Below are positions 7,773 to 15,798 of a DNA stretch of 35,379 nt, one piece after another. The notes beneath the pieces are model-generated. The model did not search any database, had not been told where the DNA came from, and saw only the letters and a list, made by a program, of their open reading frames with translations. Each line of letters starts with the position of its first letter. Position 1 is the first letter of the stretch. The position numbers were made by a program, and so were the translations under genes. Origin of the DNA: Verrucomicrobiota bacterium (GTDB taxonomy: Bacteria > Verrucomicrobiota > Verrucomicrobiia > Opitutales > Opitutaceae); the NCBI GenBank assembly GCA_947471035.1, contig CANIWJ010000032.1, positions 1-35,379 of the forward strand, written 5' to 3'.

Positions 7773-8402
7773 TTAACGTTTGGTGGCGGCGGGTTCGACA
7801 CGAATGGCGTCGTGGCGTGGATCGGTGGCGTGCAGGACGACGGTGACTTTTTCGCTGGGGGCGGTCGCGAGTGTGATGCCGGTGTAATCGGCGGCGACGG
7901 GCAAAGTGCGCCCGCCACGATCTACCAGGACGGCGAGTTCGACTTTGGCGGGGCGGCCGTGGTCGAAAAGTTCGTCGAGCGCGGCTTTCACGGTGCGGCC
8001 GGATTGCAGGACGTCATCGACCAGAATTACGGTGGCTCCGGTCACGTCGATGGGGATGAGGGTCGGGGTAAACTCCTTGGGGATGGGATTGCGGTCGATG
8101 TCGTCGCGGTGAAACGAGATGTCGAGAATGCCGGTGCGGGGGCGGGCACCCTCAGGGTAAAACTCGCGGAGCAGAAGTTGCAGACGGGTGACGACGTGGA
8201 CGCCGCCGTTGGCGATGCCGATGAGGATGAGGCGACGGGAAGTGGCGTCGGGGTGGCGGGCGGCGATGGACGCGGCCAGTTGTCCGAGGGCTCGTCCGAT
8301 TTCGGAGTGAGCGATTTTGGTCTTGGCTGAGGGCGATGGACGTTTAGCGGGCACTTGGGCGAAAGTTGAACGTGGTAGTAAACGGTGCGGGGGAGGAAAC
8401 AC
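7773..8402 (-). CDS. pyrR: PyrR-type bifunctional pyr regulator / uracil phosphoribosyltransferase
   Basis: In other bacteria PyrR binds pyr mRNA in response to UMP and also has weak uracil phosphoribosyltransferase activity (family knowledge). The PRPP-binding motif VILVDDVLQSGRT lies at 125-137, and the LAVLVDRGGRTLPVAADYTG and SEKVTVVL segments match the family closely. The protein is about 209 residues from a GTG at 8402. Homology seems to begin only near residue 27 (AKTKIAHSEIGRALG), so the first 25 residues are a Pro-rich extension or the start is a GTG further in (residue 17); neither has a clear ribosome site. No PyrR-binding attenuator was seen in the short gap upstream. It heads pyrR-pyrB-pyrC. 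Confidence 0.92.
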   Translation of the reverse strand: MFPPPHRLLPRSTFAQVPAKRPSPSAKTKIAHSEIGRALGQLAASIAARHPDATSRRLILIGIANGGVHVVTRLQLLLREFYPEGARPRTGILDISFHRDDIDRNPIPKEFTPTLIPIDVTGATVILVDDVLQSGRTVKAALDELFDHGRPAKVELAVLVDRGGRTLPVAADYTGITLATAPSEKVTVVLHATDPRHDAIRVEPAATKR

Positions 8403-8447
8403 TCGAAAGCTGCTCTGGCGGACGCAAGTTTTGGTGCCGTTGGCAGT

Positions 8448-9548
8448 TTAAAATTTAACGCACACTGGTTTTGAGATATTTAATTCCGAGGCCGGCGTTA
8501 ATTTACCATTGGTAGCATCCACGGAGAAGACCTGCACCCTATCGTCGTTTTGCCCGGCAGCCAGTAGCCAGTGTCCGTCGGGATCGAGGGTGAAATGACG
8601 TGGGTTTTCCGGCACGGACACGTGCCCGGCAGGAGTAAGTTCCCCGGTGTCGGCGTTTCGGGAGAAAACCGCCAGCGAGTCGTGGCCTCGGTTGGAAACG
8701 TAAACGGTGTGGCCTGCGGGGTGAATGGCTATTTCGGCGGTGGTGTTGGGGAGCGTAAAGTCGGCGGGAAGAGTGGTGGTCGTTTGCCGCAAAGCGAAAG
8801 TGCGGTCGCGAGGGCTGTAACTGGCGACTGATATGGAGGATGTCAGTTCGTTCACGATGTAGAGGTAGCGGGCATCGGGTGAGAACGTGGCATGGCGTGG
8901 ACCGGAACCAGGGGGGAGTTCCAGCCACGCTTGCGCCGAGTGGGGGCCGAAGTTGCCGGTTCGGGCGTCGCGGGCGTAGATATAAACCCGATCCGCGCCG
9001 AGATCTGGCACGAGCAAGAGGTGTCCGTCCGGTGACCAAGTGACGCCGTGGGCATGGGGTTTTTCCTGACGCTGGGAATTTATTTTGACGGCGAGGGAGT
9101 GCTCAAAAAAAGCCACTCGCGCGCCCAGCGAACCGTCGGGATTTGTGGCAAAGATAATCACGCTTCCGCCGGAATAATTGGCGACAGCCAGTTGGTCGCC
9201 CGCCGGAGAAAGCGCGAGGTGGCAAGGTGCACCGCCTCCGCTGGCTACGGATCCCAGCGCGGTGAGCGCACCGTTTGCACCGATGGAAAAGGCATGCACG
9301 GATCCCGTCGTGTTTTCAGATACCGCGTAGAGATGCCGTCCGTCAGCGGATTTTTCCAGGAACGAGGCGAGTGGCAAAGATGCCGCCGCTTGCTGATCGC
9401 GAAGACGCCCGGTCGTGGGTTCAAACTCAGCTATCTGGATAGATTTGTCGTAGGTGCCAAAGTACACAGGGCGGGCGACGGTGTTCATGACAATGGTTAG
9501 GCAAAAGAAGGTGAGAAGGGGGTAACGGATTCGGAAACGGATGCGCAT
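8448..9548 (-). CDS. Secreted lactonase-family seven-bladed beta-propeller (6-phosphogluconolactonase-like)
   Basis: Member of the lactonase/Pgl beta-propeller family. Cytoplasmic members hydrolyse 6-phosphogluconolactone (family knowledge), but this one seems exported, so its real substrate is uncertain. I chose the ATG at 9548, giving 366 residues beginning MRIRFRIRYPLLTFFCL, a basic then hydrophobic signal peptide ending near VARP. Repeated blade motifs run through the chain: KSADGRHLYAVSENTTG, HLALSPAGDQLAVANYSGG, HGVTWSPDGHLLLVPDLGADRVY, RHATFSPDARYLYIVNELTS, EIAIHPAGHTVYVSNRGHDS and RHFTLDPDGHWLLAAGQNDD. It ends 45 nt before pyrR on the same strand and may share transcription with it. 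It diverges from the uup-like gene. Confidence 0.85.
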   Translation of the reverse strand: MRIRFRIRYPLLTFFCLTIVMNTVARPVYFGTYDKSIQIAEFEPTTGRLRDQQAAASLPLASFLEKSADGRHLYAVSENTTGSVHAFSIGANGALTALGSVASGGGAPCHLALSPAGDQLAVANYSGGSVIIFATNPDGSLGARVAFFEHSLAVKINSQRQEKPHAHGVTWSPDGHLLLVPDLGADRVYIYARDARTGNFGPHSAQAWLELPPGSGPRHATFSPDARYLYIVNELTSSISVASYSPRDRTFALRQTTTTLPADFTLPNTTAEIAIHPAGHTVYVSNRGHDSLAVFSRNADTGELTPAGHVSVPENPRHFTLDPDGHWLLAAGQNDDRVQVFSVDATNGKLTPASELNISKPVCVKF

Positions 9549-9617
9549 GGCGGGTAACAAAAACGTGGTCTTTGCGGGGTTGCATGCAAGCGATTGGATT
9601 TTCAAGGTGACCGGTTC

Positions 9618-11453
9618 ATGGCCCTTTTTAGTCTTCTCGATCTCTCTCATGCCTTCGGTGGCGCGCCGGTGCTTGACCACGTAAACTTCCAGGTCGATCC
9701 CGGCGAACGGGTGTGTCTGGTCGGTCGCAACGGCGCGGGTAAGTCCACCTTGATGAAACTGATCGCGGGCGACATGCGCCCCGATACCGGCCAGGTTTTT
9801 CGCCAGCCGGGGGCGCATTTTGCCCGCCTTGTGCAGGAGGTGCCTCAGGACTTGAGCGGCACCGTGCACGATCTCGTGGCGAGCGGCGTGCGACGCGATG
9901 CCGCCGGTCACGAGGAGGACTGGGAAATCGATGTGCGCATCGAAGACTTGATCGCCCGCCTGCAACTTTCGCCGGCGGCAGAGTTTTCCCAGTTGTCGGG
10001 CGGCTTGAAGCGCCGCGTGTTGCTGGGGCGCGCCATCGCAAGCAAGCCGGACCTGCTCTTGCTCGACGAGCCGACCAATCATCTCGATATCGAGAGCATT
10101 CTCTGGCTCGAAGAGTTTTTACTGACTGAGAAAATCGGGTTGTTTTTCGTGACCCATGATCGCGCCTTTTTGCAGAAGCTGGCGACCCGCATCGTGGAGC
10201 TGGATCGCGGTGTGTTGACCAACTGGGCCTGTTCCTACGACCAGTTCCTGTTGCGCCGGGCCGAGCGTTTGGAGGCGGAGGAGCGTCAGCGCGCGGCGGC
10301 GGACAAGAAGCTGGCGCAAGAGGAGGAGTGGATTCGTCGCGGGGTGCGCGCCCAGCGCAAACGTGCGGGCAATCGCATCGAGGCGCTCTATGCCCTGCGG
10401 GCCGAGCGCAAGGCGCGCCGCGAGCAGGCGGGTAGCGCCGTCATACGTATCTCTAGTGCCGACGAGTCGGGCGTGAAGGTGATCGAGGTGGCGAATATCG
10501 CCTTCGGCTATCCGGGAGCGGCGCAGCCCTTGGTGCGGGATTTTTCCGCGATCATTACCCGCGGCGACAAGATCGGCCTCATCGGGCCGAACGGCGCGGG
10601 AAAAACCACGTTTCTAAAACTCCTGCTCGGCCAGTTGCAGCCCACCGCCGGAACGTTGAAACACGGCACTAAACTGGAAGTGGTGTATTTCGACCAGTTG
10701 CGCGCGCAGATCGACGACAACAAGACGGTGGCGGACAATGTCTCGGACGGCAATTCGCACATCACGGTGGATGGGCGCTCCAAACATGTGATCGGTTATC
10801 TACAGGATTTCCTCTTCGAGCCGGAGCGTTCGCGCACGCCGGCCCGCGTGCTTTCAGGCGGTGAGCGCAACCGGCTCTTGTTGGCGCGGCTATTCACCAA
10901 GCCGGCCAACGTGCTGGTACTCGACGAACCGACCAACGATCTCGATGCCGAGACGCTCGATCTGTTGGAGAATCTCCTGGTTGAGTTTGAAGGCACCGTG
11001 CTGGTGGTGAGCCACGACCGTAAGTTCCTCGATGAAGTCGTGACCGGCACCTACGTGTTCGACGGCAAGGGAGGGATTGAAGAGTTTATCGGCGGTTACT
11101 CTGACTGGGTGACGGAGAAGGCCAAGCAGGCCAAGGGGCCGGTCGCGGCGGTAAAGACGAGCGCCCGTGCTATTGCTACGCCAGCGCAGGCGGCGGAGGC
11201 TCCGGTCAAGGTTGCGGGGGGGCGAAAATTGAACAACCGCGAGCAACGCGAACTGGCCGACCTACCAGCCAAAATCGAAAAGCTCGAAGTCGAACAAACC
11301 GAGTTGGCGGCGAAGTTGAGTGATCCGAAGTTTTTCAAACAGGAGGCTTCGGTCGTACGCGCGGCCGAGGCGCGGCTGGGTGAAATCGAGAAGGAGCACG
11401 CAATCGCATTCGCCCGCTGGGAAGAGCTGGAAGCCGCGGCGAACGGCGGCTAA
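9618..11453 (+). CDS. uup: ABC-F family ATPase, Uup type
   Basis: Soluble duplicated ATPase without membrane segments; ABC-F proteins act on the ribosome, and Uup also affects DNA transposition and replication-related tolerance (family knowledge). I chose the ATG at 9618 because AAGGTGA lies 7 nt upstream; the frame also offers a TTG at 9594. The 611 residues contain Walker A GRNGAGKST (36-44), LSGGLKRR, LLLLDEPTNHLD, then the linker with EEEWIRRGVRAQRKRAGNR typical of Uup, the second Walker A GPNGAGKTT (about 323-331), LSGGERNRLLLARL, VLVLDEPTNDLD, and a C-terminal Lys/Glu-rich coiled coil (about 540-611), also an Uup feature. It is monocistronic between divergent and convergent neighbours. 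Confidence 0.93.
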   Translation: MALFSLLDLSHAFGGAPVLDHVNFQVDPGERVCLVGRNGAGKSTLMKLIAGDMRPDTGQVFRQPGAHFARLVQEVPQDLSGTVHDLVASGVRRDAAGHEEDWEIDVRIEDLIARLQLSPAAEFSQLSGGLKRRVLLGRAIASKPDLLLLDEPTNHLDIESILWLEEFLLTEKIGLFFVTHDRAFLQKLATRIVELDRGVLTNWACSYDQFLLRRAERLEAEERQRAAADKKLAQEEEWIRRGVRAQRKRAGNRIEALYALRAERKARREQAGSAVIRISSADESGVKVIEVANIAFGYPGAAQPLVRDFSAIITRGDKIGLIGPNGAGKTTFLKLLLGQLQPTAGTLKHGTKLEVVYFDQLRAQIDDNKTVADNVSDGNSHITVDGRSKHVIGYLQDFLFEPERSRTPARVLSGGERNRLLLARLFTKPANVLVLDEPTNDLDAETLDLLENLLVEFEGTVLVVSHDRKFLDEVVTGTYVFDGKGGIEEFIGGYSDWVTEKAKQAKGPVAAVKTSARAIATPAQAAEAPVKVAGGRKLNNREQRELADLPAKIEKLEVEQTELAAKLSDPKFFKQEASVVRAAEARLGEIEKEHAIAFARWEELEAAANGG

Positions 11454-11467
11454 AAGGTCTTTTGGGG

Positions 11468-14317
11468 TTACTCGGCGGAGGTCGGTGCTGGCACGATGGT
11501 GAATTGCAGAGCGCGGGCAGGGTCGAGGTATTGGCGCGCAAGGGCTTCGAGCTCGGCTTTGGTAATGGACTCGTAGTCGGCGCGGCGCGACCGAGCCCAG
11601 TCCAGACGCCAGGGCTGTTCCTGGGCGGCGCCGAGCACGGTGGTGAGCCAGTAGGCGTTGGTGCGTTCGCTTTCTTGCAGGCTGGTGAGGAGCGGTTGGC
11701 GCGCGCGGATGAGTTCGTCGTCCTTAATTCCGTGGGCGGCGAGATCGGCTGCGGCGGCGAGCACGGCTTTGCGCACCGCTTCGATTTCGGGCGGGTCGGT
11801 CAGTACTTGGGCAACGATGAAGCCGCGATCGCGATAGGTTTCGCTCGGGGCGTTGCCGGCTTGCGGGCTGTAGCTGCCGCCCAACTCTTCGCGCACAGCG
11901 GTGCGGAGGCGGTCGGAGAGGATTTCGGCCAGCAGATTGATTCGGCGGGTGCGGCCGACGTCACGGGCGTCCGCTGCGGGCCAATACACCGCTAGCAGGT
12001 TTTTCGCGATGGATCCTTGGTAGGGGAGCGTCACCGCGCCGGGGGGCGGAGTGGCGACGCGGCGGAGTTCTTCCAAGGCGGGTTTCGCGGGACGGGCGGG
12101 CAGGGTGCCCAGCGTGGCGGAGAGGGCGGAGAGGGTTTTATCTACATCGAGATCGCCGACCAGGCTGAGTTCAACGGGACCGGCGAGCTGGGGTGTGAGC
12201 CAGGCGCGAAGTTCTTCCAAGGTGCGGGCGAGGGCCTCGTCGCTGGAGGGCAGGCCGAAGCGCGGGTCGCCCGAGGCGAGGCGGCGGGGCACTTGCTGGT
12301 TGAGGGTGCCGTTGGGTTGGGTGGCGAGGCGGGCGAAGAAGGGCTCCAACTGGCGGCGCACGGTGAGCTGAGCTTCTTCGCGATAACCGGGATCGGTCAG
12401 GTGGGCGGTGAGAAGTTGGAGTTGGAGGCCGAGGTCAGCGGCGGTGGTTTTGGCGGTAAATACCAGGGCGTCCTCGCCGATTTGCAGGCCTACGCCTACG
12501 TTGCGCCCGGAGAGGATGCGGCGGAGTTCGTCGGCGGAGTGTTTGCCGAGGCCGCCGGCAGTGAAGGCGGGGCCGCCGAAAAACGCTAGCCCGGGTTGGT
12601 CTCGCGGTTCGGTAAGCTGCCCGGTGCCGACGCGGGCGCGCAGGGAGATGGAGTCGGCCTCGAATTCGGTGCGTTTTAGGTTCACCCGCACGCCGTTGGC
12701 GAAGACCATTTGGGTGATGCCGAGATCGGTGATTTCTTTGCGGGTAGCGATTTGTCCGGCGGGGCCGAAGTCGGTGTAGGCCCAGGCAGCGTCGGTGCGT
12801 TCGGCGGGCGCGGTGACTTCTGCGGCGGTGGCCGCAGCGTAGGTTTGGCCGATGAGCGCGATGGCGGCGGCGGAGGTGTCGGCGAGGCGGGTGTTACCCA
12901 TGACGGCGACGCGGCGGGCGACGGGGTCTCCCCAGGCGGCGCGGAAGGCGGTTTTGATGTCGGCGGGGGTGAGTTTTTCCAGCGCGGGGCCGAGTAGGGC
13001 GAAGTCGGCGGCGGGGGTGGTGGGAACGGTGCCCTCGATGAAGGCCTCGACCAGCTCGTCGGCGCGTTCTTCGGAGCGGCGGGTGGCGTCGGTTTTGAGG
13101 GCTTGTTCGAGACGGTTTTTATAGCTGGCGACGGCCTCGCGCAGTTCGGCGGCGGTGAAGCCGAAATCGAGGGCGCGGCGGAGCTCGTTTTCGCCTACGC
13201 GGAGGGTGTCGGCCCATTTGCCGGGGCGGGAGGTCAGTTGGAGTTCGGCGCCGTCGTGGATGCCGGGGAAGGAGTCGGGGCTGGCGGTGGCTTTGACGAA
13301 GGGGGCGGACTCGGTTTTGGCGAGTTCGGCGAGGCGGCGGTTGAGCAGGTCGAAAGCGAGGTCGCGGGGCAGGTCGATCAGGCGTTTCTGGGTGGTGTCG
13401 GGACTGAGGTCGGGCGGGCGGATGTTGGAAAGGGTGAGGGTGGTGGCGCTGGCTTCGGGTTCGTAGTGGTAGCCAAAGCGGGGGCCGTCGGTGGCGGGGA
13501 TGCCGAAGTCGGGCACGGGGCGGGCGGGGGCGCGGGCGGCGAGCGGGGAGAAGAGTTCTCGCAGTTGTTTTTCGACTACGGCGGGGTCGAGGTCGCCGAT
13601 GGCGACGACGGCGAGGCGCTCGGGGCGATACCAGGTGTCGTAGAAGTCGGCGAAAGCGGGACGCACGGCGGTTTTTAACACCGGTTCGATGCCAATGGGC
13701 AGTCGGGCGGGGAGCAGGGTGCCGGCGTAGAAAAACTCGTAGCCGGCGATCGCGGCGCGGTAGTCGGCGGAGTCGCGGGCGAGTTTCTCGGATAAGACGA
13801 CGCCGCGTTCGTGGTCGATTTCGGCGGGTTGGAGCAGGAGTTCGCCCGCGTAATCGGCCAGCACACGAAAGCCCTCCGCGAGGGTCGCGGGTTTGGTGTC
13901 GGGCAGATCCAGCATGTACACGGTGCGGTCGAAGGAAGTGTAGGCGTTGGTGTCGCCGCCGAAGTTCATGCCCATGCGTTGGAAAAACTCGACCAGCGTG
14001 CCCGGCGCGTAGTGGGTGCTGCCGTTGAAGGCCATGTGTTCTAGGAAGTGGGCGAGGCCGCGCTGGGCCTCGGTTTCGTGCAGGGAGCCTGCGGCGACGA
14101 TCAGGCGCAGGGCGGCACGACCGCGGGGCTCGGGGTTGGCGCGCACGGCGTAGCGCAGGCCGTTGGGCAAGGTGCCGAGCGTGAGCGCGGGGTCGGGGGT
14201 GAGGTCGGTGAGACCGGCGGCGGGCGGGAATTTGAGCGCGGAGGGCGTGGCGGCGAAGACGTGGCCGGGCGCGGTAAAAGAGAGCAGCAGGCCGACGAGG
14301 AGGACGTAGAAGCGCAT
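11468..14317 (-). CDS. Periplasmic M16-family zinc metalloprotease (PqqL-like, double length)
   Basis: Predicted secreted inverzincin peptidase of 949 residues, the size of PqqL-type proteins with two M16 halves in one chain. The signal peptide MRFYVLLVGLLLSFTAPG ends around VFA-AT (residues 22-24). The inverted zinc motif HxxEH is HFLEH (90-94), and the third ligand is E170 in DHERGVVLSEK, exactly 76 residues later as in the family. Thus the N-terminal half is catalytic, and the C-terminal half (from about 540) is the non-catalytic clamp. The start at 14317 has no Shine-Dalgarno; an AATGNNN heptamer array begins 6 nt upstream of it. It converges with the uup-like gene at a 14-nt gap. Confidence 0.92.
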   Translation of the reverse strand: MRFYVLLVGLLLSFTAPGHVFAATPSALKFPPAAGLTDLTPDPALTLGTLPNGLRYAVRANPEPRGRAALRLIVAAGSLHETEAQRGLAHFLEHMAFNGSTHYAPGTLVEFFQRMGMNFGGDTNAYTSFDRTVYMLDLPDTKPATLAEGFRVLADYAGELLLQPAEIDHERGVVLSEKLARDSADYRAAIAGYEFFYAGTLLPARLPIGIEPVLKTAVRPAFADFYDTWYRPERLAVVAIGDLDPAVVEKQLRELFSPLAARAPARPVPDFGIPATDGPRFGYHYEPEASATTLTLSNIRPPDLSPDTTQKRLIDLPRDLAFDLLNRRLAELAKTESAPFVKATASPDSFPGIHDGAELQLTSRPGKWADTLRVGENELRRALDFGFTAAELREAVASYKNRLEQALKTDATRRSEERADELVEAFIEGTVPTTPAADFALLGPALEKLTPADIKTAFRAAWGDPVARRVAVMGNTRLADTSAAAIALIGQTYAAATAAEVTAPAERTDAAWAYTDFGPAGQIATRKEITDLGITQMVFANGVRVNLKRTEFEADSISLRARVGTGQLTEPRDQPGLAFFGGPAFTAGGLGKHSADELRRILSGRNVGVGLQIGEDALVFTAKTTAADLGLQLQLLTAHLTDPGYREEAQLTVRRQLEPFFARLATQPNGTLNQQVPRRLASGDPRFGLPSSDEALARTLEELRAWLTPQLAGPVELSLVGDLDVDKTLSALSATLGTLPARPAKPALEELRRVATPPPGAVTLPYQGSIAKNLLAVYWPAADARDVGRTRRINLLAEILSDRLRTAVREELGGSYSPQAGNAPSETYRDRGFIVAQVLTDPPEIEAVRKAVLAAAADLAAHGIKDDELIRARQPLLTSLQESERTNAYWLTTVLGAAQEQPWRLDWARSRRADYESITKAELEALARQYLDPARALQFTIVPAPTSAE

Positions 14318-14323
14318 GGTGAT

Positions 14324-14358
14324 AATGACGAATGACGAATGTCTAATGACGAATGAAA
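14324..14358. repeat. AATGNNN heptamer tandem array (5 units) before the M16 protease gene
   Basis: Five perfectly phased 7-nt units: AATGACG, AATGACG, AATGTCT, AATGACG, AATGAAA. The array begins 6 nt upstream of the M16 protease start codon, in the 146-nt divergent gap shared with the Kdo transferase gene. A second array of the same unit type is found inside hemF at 26279-26313. The rest of the gap (14359-14463) shows no clear promoter boxes. Confidence 0.85.
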
Positions 14359-14463
14359 AGTCAGGCGGGCATAGGGTTGCGGCCGCGAATGAAACGGTTT
14401 GAGCGCCAGACGCGAATCGGGTTCCCTGTAGGACAAGAAACCTTTTACGGTTAAGGTCTATTC

Positions 14464-15753
14464 ATGCTCTGGCTCTACCGCTTGCTCTTTTTGCCACTTA
14501 CGGTGTTGGCCGCTCCCTATTATGGATGGCGGATGCTACGGCGTGGCGGGTATGGAGCGGGGTTCGCGCAACGTTTTGGCGCGGTGGAGTCCTTGCCGGC
14601 GCGCCGCGAAGGGGTGAGGCGGGTGTGGTTGCAGGCGGTGAGCGTGGGCGAGCTTTTAGCAGTGGCACCGCTGCTTGAGGGCTGGCGACGCGAGGGCAAG
14701 GTGCAGGTTTATCTGACCACGACCACGAGCACGGGGTATGCGCTCGCGAAGGAACGTTATCTGGCGAAAGGTGTGGTGATGGGGCTGGGTTATTTCCCCT
14801 TGGATTTCTGGCCATGCTCGGCGAGGGCCTGGCGGCAGATTCAGCCGGATTTGGCGGTTTTGACCGAGGGCGAACGCTGGCCGGAGCATTTGAATCAGGC
14901 GGCGGCGCACGGCGTGCCGGTGGTGGCGGTGAACGCACGGCTTTCGGACCGGAGTTTTCGGCGGATGCGGCGGCTCGGGCCGCTGTCGCGTTTGCTGGTG
15001 GGTGGGTTGACGCGGGTGCTGGCGGCGAGCGAGTCGGATGCGGCGCGTTTCGCGGAGTTTGGCGTGGCGGCGGAGAGAATTGAGGTGACGGGCAACTTGA
15101 AACTCGACGTGGCGCTGCCGACGGTGGACGGGGAAACGCGGGCGCGCTTCCGGCGCGAACTTGGTCTGGGGCCGCATGCGCCGGTATTGCTCGGGGCCTC
15201 GACGTGGCCGGGTGAGGAAGCAGCCTTATTAAACGCTTGGGCCGCGGTGCGGGCGGCGGGGTGGAAATTGTTGTTGGTTCCGCGTCATGCCGAGCGGCGC
15301 GCGGAGGTTGAGGCGGCGTTGGCCGGGGCGGGTGTGGCGTATCATTTTCGGTCGCGAGGGGCGGCGCCGGGCGAAGTGGACGTGGCGGTGGCGGATACCA
15401 CGGGGGAGCTGCAAACACTGTTGGCGCTGGGCGACTTGGTATTTGTGGGCAAAACCCTGCCGCCGCACACCGAGGGCCAGACTCCGGTGGAGGCGGCGGC
15501 GCGGGGGCGGGTGGTGGTTTTCGGTCCCGGCACGGCTAACTTTCGCGGCATCGCGGCTGAGCTGGAGCACGGTGGCGCGGCCCGCCGGGTCGCGGACGCG
15601 GCGGATTTGGCGCGGGCGGTGGGGGAACTGGCCGCAGACGAACCCGCGCGGCTGCGTTTGGGGACGGCGGCACTGGCATGGCACTCCGGCAACCGGGGGG
15701 CAGCGACCCGAACCTTGGCCGCGTTGGAGAAGATTTTGGCAACCGCGAATTAA
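14464..15753 (+). CDS. waaA: 3-deoxy-D-manno-octulosonic acid (Kdo) transferase
   Basis: Membrane-anchored glycosyltransferase that adds Kdo to lipid A precursors, implying a lipopolysaccharide-bearing outer membrane. The 429-residue length is right. The N-terminus MLWLYRLLFLPLTVLAAPYYGW is the single membrane anchor; VWLQAVSVGELLAVAPLL, VYLTTTTSTGYALAKER and VVAVNARLSDRSFRRMR match the GT30 family. Two conserved sites diverge: the usual TELWPN region reads LTEGERWPEHL (the acidic residue is kept), and the usual HGGHNPLE donor loop reads HTEGQTPVEAA. The start ATG has TAAGGT 7-8 nt upstream. Downstream the SNF2 gene follows after 45 nt. Because of these motif changes the exact donor or number of transfers is open. 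Confidence 0.88.
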   Translation: MLWLYRLLFLPLTVLAAPYYGWRMLRRGGYGAGFAQRFGAVESLPARREGVRRVWLQAVSVGELLAVAPLLEGWRREGKVQVYLTTTTSTGYALAKERYLAKGVVMGLGYFPLDFWPCSARAWRQIQPDLAVLTEGERWPEHLNQAAAHGVPVVAVNARLSDRSFRRMRRLGPLSRLLVGGLTRVLAASESDAARFAEFGVAAERIEVTGNLKLDVALPTVDGETRARFRRELGLGPHAPVLLGASTWPGEEAALLNAWAAVRAAGWKLLLVPRHAERRAEVEAALAGAGVAYHFRSRGAAPGEVDVAVADTTGELQTLLALGDLVFVGKTLPPHTEGQTPVEAAARGRVVVFGPGTANFRGIAAELEHGGAARRVADAADLARAVGELAADEPARLRLGTAALAWHSGNRGAATRTLAALEKILATAN

Positions 15754-15798
15754 GGGTTGAAGCGCGGGGCGCGCAGCTTTGCTCTGGACCTTTAGCGG

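Noticed and set aside
8403..8447. PyrR-responsive attenuator ahead of pyrR
   Set aside because: The 45-nt gap has no terminator hairpin with T-run and no recognisable PyrR-binding loop.
9549..10082. N-terminal extension of the lactonase-like protein by 178 codons
   Set aside because: Lies antisense to the ABC-F gene and would precede a clear signal peptide at 9548.
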